Origin: Rhyacophila brunnea
Lineage: Eukaryota > Arthropoda > Insecta > Trichoptera > Rhyacophilidae
DNA: 64,000 nt
Assembly: GCA_022495005.1 (NCBI GenBank)
Contig: JAGYXB010000612.1
Span: 496,001 to 560,000 of the forward strand
Reading direction: 5' to 3'
Position numbers and translations under genes: made by a program. A model generated the notes under the pieces. The model saw only the letters and a program-made list of their open reading frames with translations. It was not told the DNA's origin and did not search any database. How positions within the stretch are numbered: the stretch's first letter is position 1; every line of letters begins with the position of its first letter. Shown one piece after another: positions 44,528 through 55,325 of the stretch.

Positions 44528-44877
44528 CAATGACATTATTATTGGACAATACAGTACCTAGCAAGTAAATTCGCGCATAGCGACATTCGCACATGTATAG
44601 GTAGACGTCACGCAATTTCCATTATGCGATATCACACATCGGGAATTTATAGCAATATCACCTTTATTGTAATGGCTTTAGAACATTGTTTCTAGTGTCA
44701 ATGTTCATTTGAGCGAACCCGTTCGAACTGAACCAATCAGCGGACCCAATAAAAAGGATCGGGAATTTATAGCAATATCACCTTTATTGTAATGGCGTTA
44801 GAACAGATTATGCCATTCGGCAGACCCGACAAAAAAGTGAGTGTCATTTTTTTCAGATGCTTCGTCCACATTATCGG
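44528..44877. mobile_element. CAATGAC hAT element, broken copy
   Basis: The left end CAATGACATTATTATTGGAC is intact. The right end stops at TTCGTCCACATTATCGG without the terminal GTCATTG or a TSD. A 50 bp piece (CGGGAATTTATAGCAATATC, then ACCTTTATTGTAATGGC) occurs twice, at 44639 and 44759, a private internal duplication. Comparison with 42313-42405 shows that the right end and its TSD copy were deleted together. Confidence 0.8.
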
Positions 44878-44899
44878 ACATAAACTATGCAGAATTTTC

Positions 44900-45320
44900 A
44901 CCATGTTTTAAATAAAAAAAGTTTATATGATTCCATCTCGTCATAATCGAGCTTTTTGAATGCGAACCAGTTGTTATAAAATTAAAATAACACCGCAGAA
45001 TAAAATTAAAACATAAATTGCTAGCGGGCAGTTGAATAGTTCAATCTATATTTTTCATTGATCTACGTCGAGATAAAAACAAAAATCATAATAAAAAAAA
45101 ACCTACGAGATATATGTGTCGATTTTTTATTATAATATTTTCGCGAGATAAGCCTTGTCCGGCGGTAAACAATTATCATGGTTAGTTCTAGAACATTTTT
45201 TTTCGTATCGCAACAGTAATGCAATCATACGTGGTAATTATTTTTAACCTTTGCAGATTGTTAACGAATGATAGATCGCAGTGAATTTATAACAATCGTA
45301 ACCATTGTTACAACGTATTA
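44900..45320. other. AT-rich DNA, nothing recognised
   Basis: No gene or matched repeat. Confidence 0.4.
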
Positions 45321-45321
45321 T

Positions 45322-46860
45322 TTAGACCAGGATTTCCCAAACTTTTTCTGCGATGAAAAACTGCGCAAACCCGGAAATTTTAACGGAACACTTAATTTAT
45401 TTTGTAGGTTATATATTAGCGCAGATAACCATTCTGTCGTTAAGCTGACAAGACTTGTCAGCCGGTCAGTTAAAAACAGTATACCCCATTTTTTCCATGC
45501 GCAAGGTGTGAGAAAAGATGGTCCTCCGTCTGTGCCTAGATCATGGCCACCACATCCCGAAGCGGGCCGTCTACTTATCGCTATGGTTAAAGCAAAGGCA
45601 ATGTAACGATCTACGGTTGCATATTCCAAATAATGGTGTTCGAGGTAAAATTAAGGGTATTTTTTACCAATTTTTGTATTTTTAATACACCCACTTTTAT
45701 GTTGATATGCACAATTATGGACATGTCAAATATCGACAATAATCAAAGTTTGTAAGCATGGCAAAACCAGATATTATTAAATCTTAGTATGCTTGGAGTG
45801 AAACAGGCGATATTTTTTTATTAGTGCATGTTAGTGATGTGTGTTTATCTCACTTGGCTGGTCGATCTCTCACGCCTGGCCCCCGCTCGTAAGCCCAGAC
45901 CCCCAGGCCAGAGGCCTATGAGCCCCCCCTTGTGGAAGCCATTACCTATCTAGATACCTCACGTCATAAACATCAGTGGAGATTGATCATCACTCGCCAT
46001 TCAATATGAAGTAGATTCTTTAATTATTTTAGTTTTACTCCTTTTACTTCTACTTAGTAGAACATCTTTAAATGTATTGCAGTGAATAAAACCTTTCCAA
46101 ATAGTCGTGAAACACCTATTCAGGTTCGGCGGAACATAGTTTGGGAAACCCTGTTTGACAAACGTTTCCCAATTAATTTTAGTAACCTATTAATATTTTA
46201 GATATTGGAATCCCTTCAACATATTTAATGTAGCACTTTAAAAATACAAAAACAATGCTTAATCGATTGAAATTTAAACCCACATTTTATAAACGGAGGA
46301 GAAGAAAATTAACAATAACACACATTTTAACGAAGACTTGTTATTGTCACCAAAATTCTGAATGCAAATGCTGGGCGGAGTGGTGATTATCCATATATTT
46401 CTAGTACAACAGACTATGAGACCTAATGATGAGAGGTAAAATAGTAGAAGTAGTAGTGAAATAATTACAGAAACCGCCAGGATTTGAGAAAAGTATTATA
46501 CCCTCACCAAGAATCAAACCAGAAGCTCCCGAATAAGAAGTCGGTATTTTACCCATTGAACTACACGGACGCCGCGAGCTCTTCAATCTCATATGTAAGG
46601 AATTTAAATATAGATAATTCAAATCTAACGTACAAGGTTGAACTTTTTCACATAATGTATACTTGATTTGTGTAACTCTCTATGCTATTGCACCAAGACA
46701 ATTACATCTACATACATCTACAACGCTATCGCCTTTATTTACACTATCCACCTTCCATCTCATCGATACACAATTAAAATTATCTAGAATATTTTAAATT
46801 AAGTATCGATTTTTATTTTATATCTTTTCACGAAACCCATTTGGGAAACGCTGGTTTAGA
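45322..46860. mobile_element. Nested hAT-like elements (CAGGGTTTCCC family)
   Basis: The outer left end CAGGATTTCCCAAACTTTTT at 45330 pairs with AAACCCATTTGGGAAACGCTG ending at 46852. The flanks are ATTTAGAC (45322-45329) and GTTTAGAC (46853-46860), 7 of 8 bases equal. Inside, a second right end GTTTGGGAAACCCTG stops at 46154. A decayed left end (ATTCCAAATAATGG near 45630) aligns with CAGTGTTTCCCAAATG at 28.27 kb, suggesting an inner element of about 0.5 kb. GC-rich modules lie at 45540-45570 and 45838-45955. The 112-codon frame at 45268 crosses the outer end and is not a gene. Confidence 0.6.
46455..46576 (-). repeat. tRNA-derived SINE head (fourth family)
   Basis: On the minus strand GCGTCCGTGTAGTTCAATGG holds an A-box-like TAGTTCAATGGGTAAAATACC. 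A B-box-like TGGTTTGATTCTTGG follows about 35 bases later, then a TGAGGGTATAATAC segment. It sits inside the hAT-like region. No tail or TSD was delimited. Confidence 0.5.
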
Positions 46861-47348
46861 CAAAAAAGTTTTGTAAATAAATTGTTATAATCCAAATAAG
46901 GCAGTGAATGCTACATATTATAAGAAAGTTTAATATTTTTATACACAGATGACTGTCGATAACGTTTTTTTTTACTAAGTTTATTAGAAACCTAAGTTTA
47001 GTTTGGGCTCTATAAGCAAGATGCTTAGTCTTGCATACGTACGTAGGTGGCCTTAACTGTTACTGAACCTTAAGGGACCGTTTGGTGAATAACGATACTA
47101 CTAAATAGTGGAAGAATTAAAACACGCATGTCACATTATAGTTTATTTATTAGGTCTTTTTGTGAAATTTCATTTAACAATTAACTTTTATTTTCTCGTG
47201 CCATCCTTGGGCCACCATCAACGCGATCTTCACACTATCATAATATGCTGTCCTGGATAGTTCAGTGGAGAGGTACTCGCATTAATCACGGAGATTCTTA
47301 TATCACAAAATGCGGCGTCGTCTTCTGTTAAGTCAGTTGATCTTTTCA
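46861..47348. other. AT-rich DNA, nothing recognised
   Basis: No gene or matched repeat. Confidence 0.4.
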
Positions 47349-47349
47349 T

Positions 47350-47643
47350 AGGCAACGAGCTGGGGAAAACTGTACATTTGTCCTCTCATAATGTGTGTCT
47401 AACTTCTTGATCCTTGCTCATTCGATTCAGAACGATATTTTTCATTCGGTCAGTCCACGAAATTTTGAAGATGCGTCTATACAGCCACACCTCGAAACTC
47501 CCTCCATGATATCTCTTGATATAGCATCCATACTTAACTAACTCTATAGCATCGAAAAAGATTGAGAAAATATAACTGTGAACCATACGTAGTTTCATAT
47601 CTAGGTTAAAGGTCTCGATTGCTTTTTTCTTTCCCATTATCAC
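47350..47643 (-). pseudogene. LINE ORF2 carboxy-terminal fragment (52-kb family)
   Basis: The minus strand reads LDMKLRMVHSYIFSIFFDAI, SFEVWLYRRIFKISWTDR and NIVLNRMSKDQE, then in another frame HIMRGQMYSFPQ. These align with MHLGIRTRMVRCYVFSVLLY, AFEMWVYRRMLRISWKDK and GHIMRHPEKYR at 52.0-52.4 kb. It is frameshifted and 5'-truncated. Confidence 0.75.
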
Positions 47644-47644
47644 A

Positions 47645-48425
47645 CCAATAGATAATCTATAGTAATTTCAACACGGAGAAAACTTACATTCACAAGATTA
47701 GACAAAAAAGTTAAATTTTGTCTAAAATATTTTTTTCAGTATCTGGTATTGACATAATAATAGTAATTAACTAAAAAAATAACAGGTATCTCACACTTCT
47801 CACCTGTATGATTGATGATTTGGTTCATACGGTATTTTATAGTTATGTAAGTTATTTATGATGCATTTACCCCGTGAAAGTTTGGAGATGCATGATATTA
47901 TTCAACATAATTATTTATTTTTATATAAACTGTTTTTTTTCAAGTCTGCACGCACACGAAAACCAATTAGGTATAGCTACAACAGGTCATAGGCTAGCCG
48001 TGCATTTTATGGAATGTCTCGATATGGATAATTTATTTGGTGAATACGCAATGCGAATTAAAACTTTCTTCTTGCGTTAATTTAAGCGCTAATTAGAATT
48101 TAGAGAGTATTCTAAGAACTACTAGTTAATTTCGTGGCAATTAGATAAGACGCATAAATGCGTACATGTGAGTGAATTCCAAGGGCGCGGATTCGTATCC
48201 CGATGGACGTCGTATTTAAAAAAAATCTACTGTATTTCTCTGTGGTATTTAAAATTTTAAATTAGATTTGAATTAGAATTCTTCAAATATGTATGTTTGG
48301 ATTAAAGTCACGCAACATATTCGATTGTGTACTGTCCACAACGTAGGGTGGTATGAAAAAGAGGAATGCGATAACGAGAAGAAATATATGCAGGCACACT
48401 CCCGAGGAAAAAGGCCGCACTCGTT
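47645..48425. other. AT-rich DNA; possible B-box scrap
   Basis: GCGCGGATTCGTATCCCGATG at 48184-48204 looks like a tRNA T-arm, with no clear A box before it. Nothing else. Confidence 0.35.
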
Positions 48426-48426
48426 C

Positions 48427-49030
48427 TTCTTCTTCTTCCACGGCGCTACATCCCGGGGTGGGATTTGGCCTCCTCTACAACCGCTCTCTACTCCGGTCTC
48501 TCGCCACACTTCTCCAGTTACCGGGTCTTCCTAGATGAAGCCAGTCCATTTCTACGACGTCAGCCCATCTCCTTCTTGGACGGCCTCTAGGTCTCTTCCG
48601 TTGGGGTAGCCACTTCGTCATGATCATTGACGCTCTAACTTCAGGCATTCTCTCCACATGTCCCGCCCATCGTAGTCTTTGGACTTACAGTATCTTATGA
48701 TTGTTTGCTGTTCAATCAGCTCTTCCAACTCGTGGTTCATTTTTATTCTGTAGTTCCCATTTTCCAACGTGGGTCCAAAGATTTTGCGGAGTATTTTGCG
48801 CTCGAAGACAGCTAATTTGTTTTCCTCGTTTCGAGTTCAGCACCAAGTCTCACAGCCATAAGTGACCACTGGCCTTATAATTGTTTTATAAATTAGAATC
48901 GGCCTAGAATTTTCGACCCCACCAGTCGTTTGCAGGCATGCCAGCATTTATTCCCGGAGATAGGACGGATTTTTATCTCCTCTGCTCTTATTTTGGGTAT
49001 TTAGGCTGGATCCGAGATACAAGGCCGCCC
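48427..49030 (-). pseudogene. LINE ORF2 carboxy-terminal fragment (FERKILR family)
   Basis: Reading the minus strand from 49030: RYLYLGSSLN, then LIYKTIIRPVVTYGCETWC, NEENKLAVFERKILRKIFGP, ERMPEVRAS, and RPRGRPRRRWADVVEMDWL, followed by a GAAGAAGAAGAA tail at 48428-48440. This is the region downstream of the RT domain in a non-LTR retrotransposon. Several stops and frame changes make it inactive. The FERKILR and HV.RM pattern and the tail link it to 26.5-27.3 kb. Confidence 0.8.
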
Positions 49031-50324
49031 TCGTGCTAAACCACAAATCGCCAAACCCATCGTGATTTTTTTTTAAATTTAGATGGAAAACTCTCCCTAG
49101 TTTTCATTTATATGAAAATAAATATATTTTTATTACACCGTAAGGTCATTAAGGCAACTAAATCTCAGGAATCAGGTAGATACTGGATATTAAAACTACA
49201 AAAAGAATACATTCACGAATTCAAGAATTATTCTTTTGCAAAAAAAAAAAATCCTGGCAGTATTTTGTCCATATTATAAATAAAACCGATTGGCTGAGGG
49301 GCTATATTTGTAAAAGGTGGTGACCTGTGATTTTTTATACTTAACACTTTACAAATAAAGATATATGGCCGACATCGTGCAAAACACATTCTGCATAATA
49401 TATGCGGGACGGATCTAAATATATGCGTATTTTATGAGATGATCAAACTTACATAGCTAATGGACTTATTTGGTCCAAATTACGCCTTAATTTGGCCCAG
49501 AATAATAACAATATCAAATTCTATACAACTATTTATTACAAGCATTATTAAAATATCTGAAGTATATTAAAACAAGGGAATAAAACACCTTGACACCAAA
49601 ATCACTCATCAATCATCAGCACAATATAAATAAATTAACATGTGCATTGTTATAAAATATATATGAACCTTTCACATATTGTCAAAGTTGAAAGAGTATA
49701 ACACACCGATATTATGTAGGTGCATATATGAATATAACCTATCAATATTATTGGGTCAACATGACCAGCAAATTTGTAATATATTTATATATATACTATT
49801 TATGATTAGTGTTACTACATCAACGTAATACAATAACAAACCATCATGTTAGTTGCCTATTTAACTTGTACCTATCTACCTGCGCCGCGTATTCTTCTGA
49901 GATATAATTATAATATGTATATAAATAAATGATTATGTAGTCTTATTAAAAAAAACGTATGCGTAATTATATTTGAGACAAGTCTATTGTGTAAAATTAT
50001 CTTACCCATATTTTAATTGTAGAATTTAGGTTACGCGATATTGTTAGTGTGAAAATATTTCTATATTATATTATTCTTCTGTAACAGCAACCAATTTGGT
50101 ATGGCAAAAAAGCTACTAAAATGCATCTAGAAAGATGTCCAGTTTCTTATCGATTTAATTTAATGAAACATAATTTTTTTTTAGTACTTCTTTCACTTTT
50201 AATAAATAAATCTGAACCGGTTTCGTCCACTTCCGAGGGACATTTTCAACGCATTTCAATTATACAATGCATTTCCACCATGAATAATTGACAGTCAACA
50301 CAATAAAAGAAATCTCCAGTTTCC
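49031..50324. other. AT-rich DNA, nothing recognised
   Basis: No gene or matched repeat. Confidence 0.4.
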
Positions 50325-50691
50325 TTAAGACGGTACTTCAGTGAAACGGCAAATAATTTTCAACTATATGTGCGACGAAATTTCCGACTGGCTGGCAATC
50401 GGAGAGTGAAAGTCGAGCTATGAACACGTCAATTTGTTTTGTGATGGCGACAGGGGAATTAATTCTTAAATCGTGTAAAGATGACTTAAAAACGTTATCC
50501 ATTTACTTGAAAAAGAAAACATGTCAATGGATATATTATTATTACTAAGTAATAGAACAATAAACATAACATTAAATGGATGCATGTTGACTTTTTATGA
50601 CAAATTAGTATGACAAACGTAGTTTTCACAATCTTCGTGTTGCGTAGTCACGATTGTGTTAGACCGTGCCCCAGCTGAAGTATAGCCTTAA
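50325..50691 (-). mobile_element. TTAA-ended MITE, copy 3
   Basis: 367 bp, ends TTAAGACGGTACTTCAG and CTGAAGTATAGCCTTAA. It aligns throughout with the reverse of 14974-15347. Confidence 0.88.
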
Positions 50692-51358
50692 GCTGTTTCA
50701 AATTCGGTAACCTTAATTTTCCGTTATTTTTAGATAATAACAAAAATACAGTAAATTATTATGCATTTAGGACTGCAATTATAATATTTTCATTTTAAAA
50801 ATATACTAGTAAAGGCGAAGAGCGAAATAAAATTCCTGTGTCATCATTAAAATTAATAAAAAAGTGAAATATAAAAAAAATGGCATCTAATGAATATAAA
50901 CAACTTTGCAATCAACCTCCAGGTTTAATTTTATTTAACTAACCGACTAACGAGAAAAGTAAAATGTATAAAAGTACCTACATAACGTTAAATGCGTTCT
51001 CAAGTGCTAAAATTTATATAACAAGTTAAAATAAACATAAACATTATTTTAACAACAACAAAAAATAATACAGAACTTTCAATCACGCCCATTTCTATTG
51101 TATTATGTTAATTATTTTATGTAATAATTTAATCAAAACGCCTAATAAAGAAGGAGGAACCATGATTGTAAAAAGAAAATACATTCTTAAGTATGCAAAA
51201 AAACTAGCAATATGTACCTATCGATTGTTTTATGTATTATGTATATTTCAAAATAGCAAGCATGATTTTAGTAGTAATAGAAATTTGTCATGTTACATAC
51301 GCCCTACTGAATAATGTAAATTGAATACGATATAAACATAAGATATTGCCCACGCTTA
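50692..51358. other. AT-rich DNA, nothing recognised
   Basis: No gene or matched repeat. Confidence 0.4.
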
Positions 51359-51445
51359 TGGCTGTCAAAAACTATAGCGATACTTTCTTTCGATGCAATA
51401 TCGATATCTTTTATCGACATTTATTCTTTCGACATGACATCCCTA
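51359..51445. mobile_element. Short relative of the 40.12 kb MITE
   Basis: TATGGCTGTCAAAAACTATAG at the left and TTTCGACATGACATCCCTA at the right, with ATCGATAT between. About half the length of the 40 kb copy. Confidence 0.5.
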
Positions 51446-51768
51446 ACACGCGTGCCTTACTGATCATCAGTCAGATTGCATACCATAAAATTTATGGTAT
51501 TAATGTAGTTTGTAAAAAATGAATTAGATAATCAATTTGCAGACAGATTTCGGACTCGCTAAAATAATTACGTGTATGCAACCAAACCAAAGGCGTGACA
51601 ATAAGTATATTTAATAGTATTATTATAAAATAATATTTTATTTTCTGCCACGATTTTTCAAAATTACTTACTTACAGTTGTTTGTACATAATTGATACGA
51701 TTATACCTCCCCTAGCTCCTTACACTTTTATCTATCACTATGCATTCATCTATCCAGTGGGTATTAGA
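51446..51768. other. AT-rich DNA, nothing recognised
   Basis: No gene or matched repeat. Confidence 0.4.
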
Positions 51769-51769
51769 G

Positions 51770-51920
51770 TGACATTGTGATCGTTGTATGCCCCTTGGGA
51801 CATGTCCAGCTCATCTGGTTCGTGACCTCTATCACATCAGGTACTCTTGTCTGTCTCCTGTCTTGGTTTATTTTGTTGTATTTTTACGTTATACCCAATA
51901 AGTACCTCTACATGCTACGC
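51770..51920 (-). pseudogene. RTE-like LINE carboxy-terminal scrap
   Basis: On the minus strand, with frame changes, a YLLGIT-like start and RRQTRVPDVIEVTNQMSW can be read, corresponding to KQTGVRDVIDVAKQLKW at 39.06 kb. It abuts the 3' end of the larger LINE fragment that follows. Confidence 0.6.
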
Positions 51921-51939
51921 AGCACTCTTCCTTGTGTGC

Positions 51940-52885
51940 CATATCCGTTATCAGACGTCGGCGATAAATTTGGCCATTTGGCCCCTGTCCGTCGCTGCTC
52001 TGAATAGGGCTGGAGTGCTGAGCTCAAACCAGTCCCTGAGGTTTTTGAGCCAGGACGTTCTTCTTCTACCAGGGCCTCGCTTAGCGGAGATCTTCCCTTG
52101 AATGATGAGATGTAGAAGGCGATACTTCTCGGGATGCCGCATGATGTGGCCAAAGTATGCCAGTTTCCTGGTTTTTATTACTTTGACTATTTCTTTGGTC
52201 TTTTTCATCCTTGACATCACCTCGACATTTGTAACTTTGTCCTTCCAGCTGATACGAAGCATGCGCCTATACACCCACATTTCAAAAGCTTCAAGTTTTT
52301 TGAGAATCGTTTCTGTGAGCGTCCAAGCCTCTACTCCATATAAGAGGACCGAGAAGACGTAGCATCTCACCATTCTAGTTCTGATTCCCAGGTGCATATC
52401 ATGGCTACATAATACTTTTTTTAGACGAGTAAACGCCACCCTGGCTTTCTAGATTCGGCATCTCAATTCCGTGGTATGGTTCCAGTCATCATCCAGAGCG
52501 CAACCCAAGTATATAATGGAATGTGTTCTCTCTAATGGGACTCCATTCACTGTGCACGTTCTGTCATCTATTTGGGACTTACTTACACTCATGTATTTTG
52601 TCTTTTTAATGTTCAGATTGAGACCGTATTTATCACAGGCCTCCGTCACCTTGTTAATGAGAGTTTGTATGCCTTCTCGACTGTCTGCGATGAGCACTGT
52701 GTCATCTGCATACCGCAAGTTATTGACAAGGACTCCATTTACTTTGATCCCTTCTTTTGATCCCAGCAGTGCTTCGTCAAAAATCTTTTCAGAATATATG
52801 TTGAAGATCATTGGGGATAGCATGCAGCCTTGTCTCACTCCTCTTTGAATTTCGATGCTTTCGGTCATTTTGTTGCTGACTTTAA
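51940..52885 (-). pseudogene. LINE ORF2: RT core (YADD) to carboxy terminus, one stop
   Basis: The best-kept coding sequence in the window. From 52868 downward it reads EIQRGVRQGCMLSPMIFNIY, then NNLRYADDTVLIADSREGIQ (catalytic Y-A-D-D), NLNIKKTKYMSVSKSQIDD and HSIIYLGCALDDDWN. After a single TAG at about 52447 the same frame continues: FTRLKKVLCSHDMHLGIRTR, CYVFSVLLYGVEAWTLTE, AFEMWVYRRMLRISWKDK, LAYFGHIMRHPEKYR and KRGPGRRRTSWLKNLRDW, to a stop at 51951. About 300 codons remain; the endonuclease and first RT motifs are missing, with a stop just upstream of 52885. It is a non-LTR retrotransposon; I do not assign the clade. Decayed copies lie at 14.2, 47.35 and 53.7 kb. Confidence 0.92.
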
Positions 52886-53575
52886 CGGTGGCTTACGGTG
52901 GTTTACGCAGCACTGCTTGTAAAAAATATAAATACTTACATTTTTTCTCCATAGCAAAGTATACTCTGGATATCAGAGAGTAGTGGTTATTTTAGCATAT
53001 GTTTTCAAGCAACTCATACATTCAAACGTATTTTTCTTCTCTCTCTTTGGCCTCATCTAACTGACTTCTCTTCCTTACATAATCTTTTCTGGTTTCCATA
53101 CAAGTAATTTACTCCTTTGCTGGTATTTTTCTTGTTAATTACGATAAGGATACTTATTTGGTAAAAATCTTAACTTCCTATAATGTCATCAATAGGCCGC
53201 GCATCGCACTATTTACATACTTACTACCAATGGTATGATATTAAACTATTTTTCCAGCTCAACGCATTTATAGTTTTGTATTCAAACTCCTACTGAAAAA
53301 AATATATAAATGTTTACTTAAGATAATACTAGATAAACCAATGATTATTATTATTTATTTTAAAAAGTTGCAAAAACCTGAGTTTGAACTCTGAGAAACA
53401 TTAGGAAATGTATTTTCAGATAGTTGACGATTTTCAAAATAACTTTAAGAATTGATCTGACAATATTTGGAGTTTCAATGGCATGACGACTTACTCTTTA
53501 TTTTTCTACCCTATTTATTATCGGTGGTCAGTGATAATTTTGGCAATACTTTCCTTGCCTGTCTTTGCTCTAAGT
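52886..53575. other. AT-rich DNA, nothing recognised
   Basis: No gene or matched repeat. Confidence 0.4.
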
Positions 53576-53690
53576 AGGGATAGAGTGTTGAAACAAAACT
53601 AGTTTATGACATTTTTTATTCTATAGACGATTCTTTTACCAGAATTCTTCCCATGAATAATAATGTGCAGATAAAAGTACATATCATAGT
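53576..53690 (+). repeat. Second copy of the 44.13 kb repeat
   Basis: AGGGATAGAGTGTTGAAACA through GTGCAGATAAAAGTACATATC matches 44132-44250 with few changes. Confidence 0.7.
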
Positions 53691-53711
53691 ACAATTTAAC
53701 TTATTTGATTA

Positions 53712-53792
53712 TTTCAGTTTGAGATCTTTCATCCTCGACATCACCTCGACATTTATAGTAAAATTGTTCTTCCAGTTATACGATTAAGTTAT
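53712..53792 (-). pseudogene. LINE ORF2 scrap (52-kb family)
   Basis: The minus strand reads YNWKNNFTINVEVMSRMKDL, matching the SWKDKVTNVEVMSRMKK stretch at 52.2 kb. About 25 residues. Confidence 0.65.
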
Positions 53793-54560
53793 ATAATATT
53801 ATATTAAGTAAATGCTTGCCGATAAATTTACTTAAATATAATTCATCTCTTAGCACGCCAATGGTAAATGATTAAAAAAAATATTTTAATTTAAAAGTAT
53901 CACATTACGTGGGCTAGAAGCATCTTAATCAAACCATAAATTACTCCGAAGTTATCTATAACTAAACAGCACAAATGTCGACATCGTTTCGTAAAACGGC
54001 TGTAATAAATTTAAACTCAAACGATAATGAAATTTACGGCATCTCTGTTATGAATCTTGTATTACAATACAGATTAATTATACATTTTAATATTAAAATA
54101 TATAAATAGATTGATTATGCTGTGATGTGATACTTTGAAGCAGTCATCGATTGTACCTATATCAATATTATTATGTTTTACTTGGATTGGCACCCGTTTG
54201 ACTGTGAGACCTTGAATCTGACCAAAGTTCAAAAATCTCGGTTTTTATGTTTACATAACTGTGAGCATCAATGAAGCATCAATTATTTGTGATGGATTCC
54301 ACAAATGTCTTCTGGATACTGTAATGAGGATATAACCCCACAAACTTGTATTCGTAGGTTTCGTGCTTAACCTTGCATCGATGTTACAAGAGTTTAACGT
54401 GGGAATTTACTCATGGAAATGACGTGCCCTGTGAAAATGAAAAATTAAGAATCTGCAATAAGTAATGAGTAGTTAACGTACGTGAATCTCTCCAATAATA
54501 ATTCAAATTAAACCTTTTAATAAACAATTATTAATTAATGCACTAATATAAATTATTTTT
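53793..54560. other. AT-rich DNA, nothing recognised
   Basis: No gene or matched repeat. Confidence 0.4.
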
Positions 54561-54563
54561 GTA

Positions 54564-54735
54564 ATGGAGAGGTGTATGTCGGGCATCACGGGTAAAGACA
54601 AAAAAGTAGAATGGAAAAGGAAGCAATCGAGAGTATGGAACGTAATTAAATACGACATCAAAACAATTAAATTGAGATTTCCTGGACACATAGCTCATAG
54701 ACAATGCTGTTTCAGGAGGAATACAACAATGCCCG
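54564..54735 (+). pseudogene. RTE-like LINE carboxy-terminal fragment
   Basis: MERCMSGITGKDKKVEWKRK, then SRVWNVIKYDIKTIKLRF and PGHIAHRQ, follow the RTE ORF2 tail at 39.0 kb (MDRCVLGFTRKDRKRNERV, WAGHIARR). It has no 3' end: at about 54735 it gives way to a GC-rich module. Confidence 0.75.
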
Positions 54736-54801
54736 GGCATAGAGGGGGCCCAGTGTGGTGGATTAACCAGCTAAGTGAGATAAACATAGCTCACAAATGT
54801 A
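54735..54801 (+). repeat. GC-rich repeat module, copy 5
   Basis: GGCATAGAGGGGGCCCAG, then ACCAGCTAAGTGAGATAAAC, matches the reversed modules at 28.6 and 45.9 kb, in the same orientation as 19.15 kb. Confidence 0.5.
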
Positions 54802-55077
54802 CTATAATAGTTTTAAAAAAAGTCGCCTGCGTCGTCGCTATTTCACTTTAGGAATATAAATATTTTGAAAGATGTGTTTGTGTGATAAATATAATTTTAT
54901 GTGATATGAAGATTAATATAATTAAATAATAATTCATATTTATGACAGGTTTGGAGGCCACCCCTCGAAGAATTTACTGCGATAAGTCACCATTGAATCT
55001 AAATATACAGTAATTGAGTTGTACGGTTAGGGCTTTTTTAATTGTAAATAATACGTATCTGTTTGCTGAAGTTTTTT
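54802..55077. other. AT-rich DNA, nothing recognised
   Basis: No gene or matched repeat. Confidence 0.4.
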
Positions 55078-55325
55078 ATTGAACACACATAATTTGAAAA
55101 CACTTCTGAGAAATATATAATTACTAGAAATTTTTTTTTTGAAAAAATACGACATGCAACAGGATACGATAAGTTATTTAAATTCACCGCAATTAGATAA
55201 GATACCTAAAGCATAGTGGCTAGTGCACATGAGGGCGTGTGAAGTGTTTTCAAATTATGTATATTTAATAAAAGAATGTTGAATTCAGAAATCTTGTGAA
55301 TTATTCGTTGACTAAAAAAATAGTT
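55078..55325 (+). mobile_element. T element copy T4
   Basis: The left arm CACATAATTTGAAAACACTT pairs with the right arm AAGTGTTTTCAAATTATGTA, and the right outer arm ends AATTATTCGTTGACTAAAA. Between them is a partial tRNA-like head with an A-box-like AAAGCATAGTGGCTAGTGCA but no B box. Its right flank, TTATTAAATTATTAGCAAG, is shared with T6. Confidence 0.75.

Noticed and set aside
45268..45606. 112-codon frame and its antisense 103-codon frame
   Set aside because: They cross a hAT terminus and a GC-rich repeat module; neither resembles a protein family.
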